From: Durusdinium trenchii
Lineage: Eukaryota > Sar > Dinophyceae > Suessiales > Symbiodiniaceae
Direction of reading: 5' to 3'
Length of the DNA: 64,000 nucleotides
Assembly: GCA_963970005.1 (NCBI GenBank)
Contig: CAXAMN010021984.1
Coordinates: 623,755 to 687,754, forward strand
Part shown: piece after piece, positions 44,248 through 53,518 of the stretch
Numbering within the stretch: position 1 is the stretch's first letter
Layout of the letters: every line of letters begins with the position of its first letter
Translations under genes and position numbers: made by a program
The notes under the pieces: model-generated
The model's database searches: none
The model's input: only the letters and a program-made list of their open reading frames with translations
Told to the model about the DNA's origin: nothing

Positions 44248-44442
44248 CCAGGCGGTTTTGTGATTCAGATTCCATCGGTGCGGCCATTGGCCTTGTACTT
44301 CGACCCTTCGTATGCCAGTCCAAAGTAGCCTGACAGGTGGCATCCAATGTCCTGGTAATCACCAAGTAGATTCCGTTCGTGCGAGGAGTTGCGGGTCTTT
44401 CTCCGAAGATTGAAGACTCACGCAAGACCCTCGATAAACTTG
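44248..44442 (-). CDS. Putative upstream exon of the same host gene
   Basis: A minus-strand stretch of about 195 bp that follows ttctatag and ends at a textbook donor (gtgagt). The peptide (LSRVLRESSIFGERPATPRT, then LVITRTLDATCQATLDWHTK) has ordinary composition. It is in the right order and strand to precede the exons at 43.4-43.7 and 42.8-43.1 kb, though phases show that an exon in between is unaccounted for. No family is recognised. Confidence 0.4.
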
Positions 44443-47141
44443 CTATAGAATACACATTATATATACTGGTTAATAGAATCGATCCTCCACTGAAGACCAG
44501 CAATGGGTCATTAAAGCCGTAGATCACTTACCAAGAAATTCACATGGCTGAAGTTTACTTCCGGGCTGTGTCTTTGACTCCTCGTCTCTGTTTCTAGAAT
44601 GGGCCTTCTGAGTCATGAGTCATAACCAGGTTGATGTTGATGTTCGGATTAAATTGTGCCAGCGAATATCTGAAATATCTGCACACTCCCTCTAAAATGG
44701 GACACTCTAGAACACCCGGCCCCAGTTGGGATCGTGGCCAAAATGAGACTGGGTCGTGGATCGCCGAACAATGGCACACCCCTCACCAAGTCTTGCCAAG
44801 TCTAAAGGAACTTGAAACTCTGCAAGACGCATTTGAAAAATATCACATCTCACCAACACTTTGCCAGGCAGACACTTCTTCCACTTGCCATTGAATTTCT
44901 GCCTTGAACCTGGGTCCGGGCTCCAGGTCTTGTTCTTTAACACAGTGGAACGGTCGTGGAGCTGTGGAGCGAACGTGCCAACCATCGACGGAGAAACCGG
45001 ACCCGTCCAAGTGGGACACTATTTTCTAGTTCTAGTGGTTGTGCACAACTCTCTCAGGCGAACTTAGAAATCATAGAATGCAACAAAAAAGAACACAACT
45101 CTTTCCGCCTGTTCCAAGAGAGGCGGCTTGCCATTTTGGTTGTTGATGCGGGAGTTTTTCACATGTCTGAGCTCCCAGCGTGCCTCTTCAACATCACCAA
45201 ACCTAATAGCCAGCTGCCAGACGGATCTCAAAGCGTCTCAAAGCCTACGGGTCACTGAATGTTGATATGCAAAACCAATCCAGAATAGAACAGGGTGTTC
45301 CACTGGGATCCACTAACTTGGCGATGACGACGACGATGATTATGATTACGATTATGATGGTGGCGACGAGGACGAGGACGAGGAGGCGGAGGAGGAGGAG
45401 GACGTGGATGGTTGTGATGATGATGATGATGATGATGATGATGACGATGATCAGCGAGACCTCTGCCGTGAACATGCAACAGTTTGCAACAATCTTAGCG
45501 TTGGCGGTTTAAGGAAGTGATACAAAATGACAAAAGCAACAGTTTGAGCAAGTCCGACCATCTCATTCAAGCTCATGTGCCATCATGTGGCCGTCAGTCA
45601 CGAGAAACGTGCAGCATCCTCTACGAAAAAGCCAATGGCAAATCCATTTTGGGATCCATCCAGGCCAACAAGATTCACTTGCACTCCCACGTGTGCAAAC
45701 ATGGTTCGGGGAAAGAAACCCAACCCTGCAGCTGTACATGATCTTTGGGATGGTACCAAATCTTGAAGTTTCTGTACGTGAACAAATTGGCCCCCTTTTT
45801 TGGCCATGAACAATTCACGCAGCTGCCGACTGCCGACGAGACTCCACTTGATCTTCTCCAATGCAACGACACGATCTCCAATCTTCAACCTCAACGCTTG
45901 TCGACGACATGTGCTGCGCATGTGGAGAATCTGTCTGTGTGGATCTGTTAAGGCGTTTGAATTCGTTTGATGTCAGTGGATTGGGTAATGATGTTGGGCT
46001 ACTTTAAATGGGAGAAAATATGACAGAACCGGTACCTTGACACCTGGTATCTTGCCTAATCTTGCATTTAAAGCCCATGCTGAAAAAAATGAAACCATCT
46101 TGGCATCTTGCGACAACTCTTAAGGCCGTCCGGCTTTGAGTCTCCCACTGCTCTGTGTGACCGCCGCCAGTGATCTGCAAACCATGAAACCAAGTGAGTG
46201 AAGACGGATAAAGACAGATGAAGAAGGAACGCAACACTTGTGTTTCATCAACATTGCACACACGTCTGAACAGCTCGCGATCACTGACCTCTGAGAGTGT
46301 GAAGTCAAAACAACATGCATATTGTAACAAAATGATGTCGCTGCTCGCTGGAACACACATAGACCGCTCGCATGTAACGAACACGCCACTTACTCATGGC
46401 CACGAAAGGAGGAATCAACACACTGTGCTGCTCACTTGAAGAAATAACTCCTAGCTACCACAGCAACACACCTTCTCCTAAATCCTCCTAAATGCTACAT
46501 CACACGCCTTGACATCTCCTAGTTCTTTTTTAAAACTGAAGCCAACACATTGTCTTAAGCTTCGACCGGCCACGCTGCCTGCCCTTGATCGTTCACCTTG
46601 AAATCACAAAGGTGAAAATACGTCGGCCACATCCTGCCAGCTCAGGCTACCACCTGATAGCCCTCTTGGTGCTTGGATTTGTTTATAGGAGAGCGTAACC
46701 AACAATAGCACCGTAATTTACCGTATAATAAACAATATATGTTATGCATCCGACAACATTCTTAGCATAACGCCGGGCTGCTCTTGATGATTGTCAGACT
46801 GCAGCAACGCTGGGAGAATCTTTTGGATAGACACAGGTCCTCATCCACCAATTTTGGTACTCTGCTGGCTCCTTCATCCTAAGCGTCGTGAAAACAACCA
46901 GCAAATCGAGCCCCGGCCGCTGTGGCCACGAACTCCCCCCGGATGCCCACTTCACCATGCTTGGGGTTCCAATTTTCGATGCTTAGCACCTCTCCGGAAA
47001 GAAAGGCCTATCAGCACCGAAGTACAACTCGGATGCCGAAGTACACACGTTGATACTGCCAACTTCAGTAGCTCGATCGAATCGGGAGCGGTACAGGACC
47101 TGGTGATTGATCAACCAGTGGATCCTGTTACGGCCAAAACC
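44443..47141. other. Intergenic or exon-bearing stretch with a trinucleotide repeat
   Basis: A minus-strand stretch near 46,350-46,240 (LLQYACCFDFTLSEVSDREL) lies between gttccag and gtgttg. Another at about 46,175-46,085 follows ttcatggtttgcag and may be a further exon of the 42.8-44.4 kb gene. At 45.6-45.9 kb both strands show protein-like frames, so neither is called. Nothing else is recognised. Confidence 0.3.
45319..45451 (+). repeat. GAT/GAC/GAG trinucleotide microsatellite
   Basis: Imperfect trinucleotide run: (GAC/GAT)n, then gaggacgagg and ggaggagg blocks, then nine or more GAT. Frames through it give poly-His/Arg, poly-Ile/Val or poly-Met/Thr on the two strands, which are artefacts and not a gene. 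Confidence 0.9.
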
Positions 47142-47323
47142 TAATGTTACTACTAGTAAGGCACTAGTTCCTAGTAGCTTCTTGTTACTACTAGTAAGGC
47201 ACTTGTTCCTAGTAGCTTCTTGTTACTACTAGTAAGGCACTTGTTACTAGTAGCTTCTTGTTACTACTAGTAAGGCACTTGTTACTCGTAGCGATGCACT
47301 TGTTACTACTAGTTACTACTAGA
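47142..47323 (+). repeat. ACTAGT-family array next to the YR retroelement
   Basis: About 180 bp of forward units (ttactactagtaaggcacta, gttcctagtagcttcttgtt) in four tandem copies, ending with the 'gcgatgcacttgttactact' variant. It ends about 150 bp from the assembly gap that cuts the tyrosine-recombinase retroelement. Copies are nearly identical, as at 16.8 kb. Confidence 0.88.
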
Positions 47324-47473
47324 TTAATGTTGACCACCATGGTGGTTATGTTCGACGATCAAGGGTTGATTCCACCATCGCCAAAACCTGCGGGTTCTCG
47401 TCACATTCCCTTATATATATATATATAAAAACTCACGGCCGATTCTTTTCACAACGCTCCGCAGTTAATCACA

Positions 47474-47483
47474 NNNNNNNNNN
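47474..47483. other. Assembly gap (10 N)
   Basis: Ten N's replace unknown sequence. The tyrosine-recombinase frame runs into the gap from the right. The 3' end of the retroelement and its terminal repeats should lie in or beyond it, so the gap is probably a collapsed repeat whose true length is not ten bases. Confidence 0.97.
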
Positions 47484-48476
47484 TGTGCCCCTTTTCCTGC
47501 GGCGCGCCCGCGAGCTCAAGTGTGGAGGTGAGGCTTGGTTGTGAAAAACGCGAACAAAAGGCAACAAGGATTTCTGGGGAAGTCTCATGTCGGCCAGCAC
47601 TGCCATGGACTCGTTCAAATATATTCGGGCAGTTTTGGCAGCTTGCCACCTTCCAGCTACCATCAACTTATCGAACGAAGCATGCTTGCCAAACCAAAAA
47701 GTCACCCCCCCCCTGCGCAGGGAGTAGGGTCTGAACTCAAAAAGGGTCAGTTGTAATGCCTGCAGGCATTCGGAAAAGAGCCTACGCCAAGCTGACACTG
47801 AGGGGACAAACAGTGCATGTAGTTTGACTCCCTGTTTCCATGCCCACAACCACCGGAGGGCCACTGCTACATTCAGGGTGACTGACTCGGAGACTCCTAC
47901 ACGCTTTCCACTCTTAGTTAGACCAAGGCTAAGGACGGCAGGGGCCGTTTCGGCCTTCATGAAAACGTGCGAGGCACGTAAACTTGTCAGTTCACCTGTG
48001 CGCAACATCCCATAAAACCCTACGAGCAGGGAAACGCCGAAGCCGAAATGCCCATGGAAAAAGCTCCAGCCGACCATGGCCTCCAACGCGGTCTCGGTAA
48101 GAGGGGGTGCCCTGTTTGGGACCTCGTTGACGTTCCACGTCTTTAAAAGTCTCCAGGTCAATTGTAGCTGTCCTTTCAGCTTCGGATCCGCGTCCTGCAT
48201 TCCAGCTACAGTATCTGCTGCAAGGCCACGTCCCTCCCCTTCGGACCACAGATGTTCAATGTATTCGGCTAGGAGGCTATCGAAATGCTCCCTTCTGCTT
48301 GGAATCTCGAGGGAGTTGTCACGAAGGAAATTGTAAAACTTGGTGCGTGCGGCAATGTACCTACTACTGGTCTTGTTTGAAACAGTGAGACTTCGAAGGG
48401 TGCCCAACTCTCGCCTCTGTGCCTGCCTTTGCTGTTTTGTCTGACCTTCAAGAACCCGCTTGCCTACTTTCCCCAT
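47484..48476 (-). CDS. Tyrosine recombinase of the YR retroelement (3' end lost in gap)
   Basis: At least 331 residues. The tyrosine recombinase would join the circular cDNA to the chromosome. The N-terminal helical core-binding domain spans about residues 25-125 (AEYIEHLWSEGEGRGLAADT). The catalytic domain shows R159 in GFYGMLRTGEL, a possible Lys in LTKSGKR (188-191), the second Arg R254 in PYSLRRGG (the usual His box is Tyr/Ser here), W277 in AGRW and the nucleophile Y286 in ARIYLNE. All key positions are present, so the enzyme may be intact. The basic tail SSRARRRKRG runs into the N gap and no stop is seen. ATG at 48,476 overlaps the end of the methyltransferase/RNase H frame by 13 bases in another frame. 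Confidence 0.88.
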
Positions 48477-50116
48477 CTGCGGCGGACAGGCCGCCGGCTA
48501 GGCCGGTCGGCCGGGTTCTGGGAGGTATGTATGTACCCCCAAAGGGGATGAAGGTCAGCCGCCAACAGCAATGCGTTCAGCCTCATGAGGATCGGTCTCA
48601 GCTTGCGACTCGAGCTCCGACCCCGGGTAAGAGCATGTAGGCACACCAAACTGTCCGTGAGATGAAGGAAACGCACCCCCAACTTTTTGGACCTGCTCAC
48701 CTTCCATTTTATACCAGTAAATATTGCCCGCAACTCCAGGAGGTTTATGTGCTCTCCCGTCACTCTCCACCTCCAGCCTGAGATCTCCCGCCAGTGCCAC
48801 AACCGGCCTGGGACACTTGCCCGAAGGCGGAAATACCGGGGAGCAGGGTCGCTCACGGCATGTACCAAGAGATCTTCTCCTTTGCTGGAGGCCAATCCCA
48901 AACATTTCGCGACCAGTCGCTGTTCAGCTCCAAGTTCTGCCGCACTAAGTCGCCCTTGATGAGGTGGCCTAATCAACATGGAAGGGAAGTCGCTTGCGTT
49001 GCCGGGAGTAGTGGCCTTCACAATATCCTGCACCGACATGCTGCGGGCAATCCCCAACTTCTGAGTTAGTTGACCCAAAAGCCACGCTACCACACCTACG
49101 TGCCAGCTGTTGCCAATCATCGACATGCGGGTGTCTTCATACTCCTGCCCTTGCTGTTCTGCTTTGACTACGCAATGTCTAGTATAACCAATAGGAAACC
49201 CCATGCAGGCTTCTCTCTCCTCAGCCGATGGCCTCCGCCACTGGCCTTTTTTGCTCCAGAGGCCATGGCTGTCTCTGTATTGGTACGGCGGGAACCTGTA
49301 GTAGTCGTCATACCAGCGCTGCAGCTCATGCTCAGTGCACTGTTCCACTCCCGCTGGTCTCCTACCGGGAGTAGTTCGTGGCCGTGACGTGGTGAACGTA
49401 GGCAAGTGACAGCCCTCTTGCAAACTCCAACCAGGTAAGAATGCGGCCTTGCCATCAACTTGTGCCTCTAGGTGAACCTTGTCATAGGTCTCCCATCCCT
49501 CGTCATCTCCCTTCTGCCAGGAGACACCTGCTTCGCTGCCACATTCCCAGGTAGTCCAGTACAAGCGCGGCCTGGCACACGGTGATATCCCTTTGGCATC
49601 AATACGGATGGGGGTTCGCTGGAAGGCCTCACTCATAATTGCTCTGTCTGCAGCTGACATGGATGCGACATTTTCAACCATCTCATGCACCTGGGCCCAG
49701 TAGAACTCCCGCCGAAAGATCGCGGTGATCCGCGGAATCTCCTGGAACAAACGACTCCGCTCGTCCCGAAGCGCGCCAAGGCGATCAGCGTTTAACCCAC
49801 TGACTCCTTGGCACGGTGGCCCCGCGCCTACAATCATGAGGCCAACATTGCTATACTTCAAAGCCAGCGTACGGATGTCCTCCTCCCCGAAATCACAAAC
49901 ATCTTCAAAGAACTCCGTGTCCGGAAAGAAGCTCTCAACTACTCTTTTGCACTTCTGGTCCTTCTCAATGCTGACATGCCCTGCCATAGGCAGTCCCAGG
50001 ACATCACAGGCCACACGGAGTGCAGCGATCCCGTCAAACAACCCTACCGACAACACCTGTACCATGTCGTGTTCTTCAGGAAGGTCGCCTCTCACCGGGC
50101 AGCTGACTGCATTCAT
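48464..50116 (-). CDS. DNMT3-like C5-cytosine methyltransferase fused to RNase H
   Basis: 550 residues. Residues 20-355 are a C5-cytosine DNA methyltransferase: motif I VGLFDGIAALRVA (24-36), acidic SAM contact near E51, motif IV GPPCQGVSGLN with catalytic C102, motif VI ENV (148-150), motif VIII ARPRLYW (181-187), MGFPIGYT (305-312) and motif X MIGNSWHVG (333-341). The wording of motifs I, IV and VIII is closest to DNMT3-type enzymes. Residues 430-541 are a DIRS-type RNase H: HINLLELRAI with E461, LHLTDSLV with D488, and NPADRPSRR with D537. The first RNase H Asp is not seen. It follows the RT frame in the same phase after one TAA and overlaps the recombinase ORF. Inferred role: methylation of the element's own DNA, with RNase H acting in cDNA synthesis. 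Confidence 0.92.
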   Translation of the reverse strand: MNAVSCPVRGDLPEEHDMVQVLSVGLFDGIAALRVACDVLGLPMAGHVSIEKDQKCKRVVESFFPDTEFFEDVCDFGEEDIRTLALKYSNVGLMIVGAGPPCQGVSGLNADRLGALRDERSRLFQEIPRITAIFRREFYWAQVHEMVENVASMSAADRAIMSEAFQRTPIRIDAKGISPCARPRLYWTTWECGSEAGVSWQKGDDEGWETYDKVHLEAQVDGKAAFLPGWSLQEGCHLPTFTTSRPRTTPGRRPAGVEQCTEHELQRWYDDYYRFPPYQYRDSHGLWSKKGQWRRPSAEEREACMGFPIGYTRHCVVKAEQQGQEYEDTRMSMIGNSWHVGVVAWLLGQLTQKLGIARSMSVQDIVKATTPGNASDFPSMLIRPPHQGRLSAAELGAEQRLVAKCLGLASSKGEDLLVHAVSDPAPRYFRLRASVPGRLWHWREISGWRWRVTGEHINLLELRAIFTGIKWKVSRSKKLGVRFLHLTDSLVCLHALTRGRSSSRKLRPILMRLNALLLAADLHPLWGYIHTSQNPADRPSRRPVRRRWGK

Positions 50117-50173
50117 CCCATAGCTTGTGAGCCCCTTGGAGGCACACAGTCCCCCACCCTGGCTGGAGGCGTC

Positions 50174-51625
50174 TTAACAAGTCACCTCTCCATCGACCGG
50201 CGAACGAAACTCCATCTGCGCCAGTGGGGTCAATAGAATAAACCTGGCAATCTCGACCTTGACCTGATAGGGCAGCCCCAGTCGTACAACCGGCGCTTCT
50301 CCTTCGAAACGCTTCATGTGCTCAAACACGGCGTTGAGACTACCCAACAGTTGACGAAGGTAGACGAAGCCCCCACATACCACTTGCAGTTCGCGCAGCG
50401 TAGATTGCCCCCTCACCAGGAGCTCAAAACCCAGCCTACAATACTGGACCACCTTCTGTGGTTTTGGCATGGCATAACCAGCTTCCCCGTCCAGGAGAGC
50501 CTGTAGTTCTCCCAGTGTCACCCTCTCGGCTGCTTTCTTGGGGTGCCGGGGTAAACCCTGTTTGAGGTACATGTCCCGCAAGGTCTCCACTTGTGGCTTC
50601 ACTGTCCCCTCTATCTGCCCCGCCAACCCGGCATCAACCCGTTCCAGGGCATCAAAGTTGTCCAAATACACCCGATACATGTCTGCGGCTGAGGTCATGG
50701 CGCGGTCCTTGCGAAGTTCCCCTTCTGCACCAATACGAGGTGTTCCTGACATCGCCGCCCACCGAACCACGTTACGATGGACGTGCTGAGCTATGCTGAC
50801 GGAGTGCAAAAACCCCATAGGCAGCACTCGAGCGACCAGGACACATGATTGGCCCTCGAACTCCTTTGGGACCAGGTCAGCCGGGACGGCCTTGTTGAAA
50901 CCCATGTACTTCTTCCATTGCAGTGGAATAGAAAACAGGTAAAAGAAACACTTGATGTCTTCAGAGGACAGGAGCGCAACCTCCCCCGACTCCAGGAGGA
51001 AACCACTAAGGCCCGAGACCGCAGGAAGGGTTCCCACGTCGCCTTGTAGTGGTTTGCATATTTGATTGACTGGCACCAGGTTCATAATAAGACGTTGTGT
51101 CTCAATACCTGACTTATATTCGCCCTTGCCTACTGCAAACATGCCATTGAGCAATGGTGCCCCATCAATGTGGTGCAGTTGGGAAACAGGCCAAACTTCG
51201 CACACTCGTTTTTCAATCAAGCCATTGCAGACGTTGTGCCACTCCCCTTCACTGATCATGACCCTAGGGGGTTTGGCCCGAACCTGCGTGTCCCCAGGCA
51301 ATAAATAACGTTCGAACTCATCAACATAACCCTTCGTTCCCAGCGTGCAAAACTCCGTGAGTGGCAGGCTCCACACACCGACTGGGAGCGACTCACTCAC
51401 AGCTGCCCACGTTACACTCTGGGCTACTTTCACTTCTTCCCCACAATAGTCAACCTTGCGCCTCATGAAAAACTCACTAAAAGAAAAATCACAATCCGGA
51501 ACCTCCCACATGCGATTGCGGACGATGAGCGCCACCAGCCTTTTTTCAGCAAGCGAGCGGACAGGTCTCAGAGGACGTCGCTGAAGCTGCCACTTGGTCC
51601 GGCGTAGAACTCTGTGTGCACTCAT
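50174..51625 (-). CDS. Reverse transcriptase of the YR retroelement
   Basis: 483 codons from ATG at 51,625 to TAA at 50,174-50,176. It would copy the element RNA into cDNA. RT landmarks are the finger motif TQRLIMNLVPVNQ (about residue 175), motif A LLSSEDIKCFFYLFSIP with the first catalytic Asp, motif B ARVLPMGFLHSVSIAQH, and motif C MYRVYLDNFDAL, where YLDN replaces the usual YxDD. This motif C form fits other dinoflagellate YR elements as I recall them. The N-terminal part may really continue from the pol leader in another frame (51,546-52,121), which overlaps by 80 bases. Downstream the same frame stays open across the TAA for 19 codons into the methyltransferase ORF, so the RT and methyltransferase/RNase H may once have been one polyprotein. 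Confidence 0.87.
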   Translation of the reverse strand: MSAHRVLRRTKWQLQRRPLRPVRSLAEKRLVALIVRNRMWEVPDCDFSFSEFFMRRKVDYCGEEVKVAQSVTWAAVSESLPVGVWSLPLTEFCTLGTKGYVDEFERYLLPGDTQVRAKPPRVMISEGEWHNVCNGLIEKRVCEVWPVSQLHHIDGAPLLNGMFAVGKGEYKSGIETQRLIMNLVPVNQICKPLQGDVGTLPAVSGLSGFLLESGEVALLSSEDIKCFFYLFSIPLQWKKYMGFNKAVPADLVPKEFEGQSCVLVARVLPMGFLHSVSIAQHVHRNVVRWAAMSGTPRIGAEGELRKDRAMTSAADMYRVYLDNFDALERVDAGLAGQIEGTVKPQVETLRDMYLKQGLPRHPKKAAERVTLGELQALLDGEAGYAMPKPQKVVQYCRLGFELLVRGQSTLRELQVVCGGFVYLRQLLGSLNAVFEHMKRFEGEAPVVRLGLPYQVKVEIARFILLTPLAQMEFRSPVDGEVTC

Positions 51626-52121
51626 ATCCAGCCAAATGATTGAGAGCAGTCAAAGTCCCGTTCACCAGAGCGTCAAATCTGGGCAGGTGAGTGAAGCCGA
51701 GTCTGGAGCCCCATCCTTCCCGCCGAATCCGCAGCGGAAAAAGTGGACAGCGTGGCCCCTGACTGGGCTCCGTGTTGGAGCGTCGTGATATCAAGTGCTT
51801 GTCGTTCCGCAACACCTCAACTGCCCTGTTGAAAATAGCGGCCATAGTGGAGCCATCCAATGCTTGATCTTCGCCAGGCTTGGACTGCCCCTCCCTCAGC
51901 TCTGCACTCTGTCCAGGAGAAATCTCTGCTGTAAGGTCCAACGGCTCGCCATCAGCCCGCGTAGCCATCTTTCCAGAACTATCTAATTCATCACCAGCCT
52001 CGCCCTTACCAGCTCTATGACCAGTGACTGTCATGCAATAGTCCACCTCATAGTCTCCAGGAGCCTCTACCGGAGGAGCTGTTGCACTCCCCCGCGGACT
52101 CCCGCCAACCCCCAGCATCAT
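51546..52121 (-). CDS. Pol leader ORF preceding the reverse transcriptase
   Basis: 191 codons beginning with ATG at 52,121, which overlaps the Gag-like stop as ATGA. It bridges the gap between Gag and RT. The start is acidic (EAPGDYEVDY), then a segment with the look of a conserved domain follows (STMAAIFNRAVEVLRNDKHL, PRFDALVNGTLTALNHLAGY). Similar 'ALN.LAG' segments precede RT in dinoflagellate YR elements as I recall them. It ends in a stop 80 bases inside the RT ORF, in another frame, so the full pol would need a frameshift near 51,546-51,625, or the present frame break is a mutation. Further upstream this frame stays open across the Gag region only because the DNA is GC-rich; that part is a shadow. 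Confidence 0.6.
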   Translation of the reverse strand: MMLGVGGSPRGSATAPPVEAPGDYEVDYCMTVTGHRAGKGEAGDELDSSGKMATRADGEPLDLTAEISPGQSAELREGQSKPGEDQALDGSTMAAIFNRAVEVLRNDKHLISRRSNTEPSQGPRCPLFPLRIRREGWGSRLGFTHLPRFDALVNGTLTALNHLAGYECTQSSTPDQVAASATSSETCPLAC

Positions 52122-53518
52122 GTCTTCTTCTTTCCTTCTCCCTTCTCCTTCTTGTTCCTGTCGTGCTCGGTGGACTTGTTGTCGCCCTTGTTGTTCTTCC
52201 ATTTGCCTTTTTCGCCTTTGTCCTTGCCCTTGGACCTCTCTTCCCACGGCCTGCTCGTGGACTTGTGGAGCACCTTGGCCTCGTGGTGGGCTGCTTGTCC
52301 TGCCATGTGCACCTCGGTCGATGTCGCCAGGCCCCCGCGGTCCAGGGGAAGCAGCTCCAACTGGCGGAGCAAATCGGGCCGCATGGACTTGCTCAGCCCC
52401 TCTAGACTTTTCAATCGCTGCGTCATCACGTCCATGGCGCTGGCAACTCTCCCCTCCAATAATAAGTCCAGGACTGCTGACCAATGCAACGCTTCGTGAG
52501 CCACCGGAGCTGCCATGCTGGCCATCAGGTGTTGTCTGCAATACTGGCTCACCAGAGGGCGGATGTTGCGACCCTCCGCGTCGTGCAGACCTGCACCCAA
52601 CTGCAATAGCATAACCTTTTGTGCCTCTATCAACATCGTCGCAGTCAGGACGCCTGGATATTTGCGCCAAATGCGCTGGGGAGCTGACAGCGGGGTGAAC
52701 AGCTCCTCGTACTGACCTTCTTCTGCCGTCGAACTCCCGCTGGATGAACTGCTGCTGCTGGAACCCGTCGAGCTCTTTCGGCTTCGGGCTCGTCGGCCTA
52801 GGCGTTTTGCCTTCTTCCTGAGCTTGCGGCGAACTTCTTCTTTGGGATCTAGGCCTGTCGTGGCGAAAAGGGCGTCCAAGCTCTTGACAGGCATCATTCG
52901 CTCCTTGGCCTTCTTCTTCTTTTTCTTTTTCTTCTTTGCCGCAGCCTCCTTCTTGTCTTCGGGCGACTCCCGATCCGCCTCCTCCACGTCTATCCCAGGA
53001 GCCTTCAGGCCCGACCCCAGGCCCTTGCCTCGCTCGGCAGCTTCCCGCCGAATGACTGCCATCTCGTCTCTCTCTGCCTCTCGGACGCTGACTTCGGCGT
53101 TCCTGCTCCAGGGGTAATCCTCGTAGCTGCAGCGTTTGAGCCTCTGTGCATGGATCAGGCCTTCCTTCCATGTCAGATGGCTGCAGGGATCGTCGCATAG
53201 GTGGACTTGAAGTAGCTTTGAAGCCTTGCCTGAAAGCACTCTCAGAATCTCCTCCGAGGTCGTGCCATGGGCTTTGAAGCTCAGCAATGTGCCCTCCTCC
53301 CCGATTTCCAGGGACTTGACCTCGCCGATCACTTCTGCATTGTTGTCCCAATACAGGCCCTGGATATAAACTGCTGGCCAGGAGTGCAGCTCCCGCACAT
53401 TGATCTCCGAGGCCTTCTCCCAGTCGCCGTCGTCCAGGTCCATCACGGCAGGTCGGAGCCTCACACGGGCTCTCTTTGGTTCGGCCGCCGGCCGCCTCAT
53501 TGCGCGCTTCGGCGCCAT
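52118..53518 (-). CDS. Gag-like protein of the YR retroelement
   Basis: 466 residues. The start is basic (MAPKRAMRRPAAEPKRARVR), followed by a compact domain about residues 30-150 (WPAVYIQGLYWDNNAEVIGE), then a low-complexity block with poly-Lys and poly-Ser tracts (residues about 190-270). A helical, capsid-like domain follows at about 275-400 (KVMLLQLGAGLHDAEGRNI, LLEGRVASAMDVMTQRLKSL). The C-terminus is Lys/Gly-rich and should bind RNA. The order (helical capsid domain followed by a basic tail, just before pol) is what Gag of such elements shows. No zinc knuckle is present. The start overlaps the upstream ORF by 22 bases and the stop overlaps the pol leader start as ATGA. Confidence 0.72.
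   Translation of the reverse strand: MAPKRAMRRPAAEPKRARVRLRPAVMDLDDGDWEKASEINVRELHSWPAVYIQGLYWDNNAEVIGEVKSLEIGEEGTLLSFKAHGTTSEEILRVLSGKASKLLQVHLCDDPCSHLTWKEGLIHAQRLKRCSYEDYPWSRNAEVSVREAERDEMAVIRREAAERGKGLGSGLKAPGIDVEEADRESPEDKKEAAAKKKKKKKKKAKERMMPVKSLDALFATTGLDPKEEVRRKLRKKAKRLGRRARSRKSSTGSSSSSSSSGSSTAEEGQYEELFTPLSAPQRIWRKYPGVLTATMLIEAQKVMLLQLGAGLHDAEGRNIRPLVSQYCRQHLMASMAAPVAHEALHWSAVLDLLLEGRVASAMDVMTQRLKSLEGLSKSMRPDLLRQLELLPLDRGGLATSTEVHMAGQAAHHEAKVLHKSTSRPWEERSKGKDKGEKGKWKNNKGDNKSTEHDRNKKEKGEGKKKT

Noticed and set aside
45245..45512. Poly-His/Arg and poly-Met/Thr frames
   Set aside because: They are translations of the GAT/GAC/GAG microsatellite.
45598..45951. Protein-like frames on both strands
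   Set aside because: Both strands look equally plausible and no splice site decides between them, so neither is called as a gene.
47333..47346. Perfect 14-bp palindrome accaccatggtggt beside the gap
   Set aside because: It is short and isolated; it cannot be shown to be a recombinase site or terminal repeat of the YR element.
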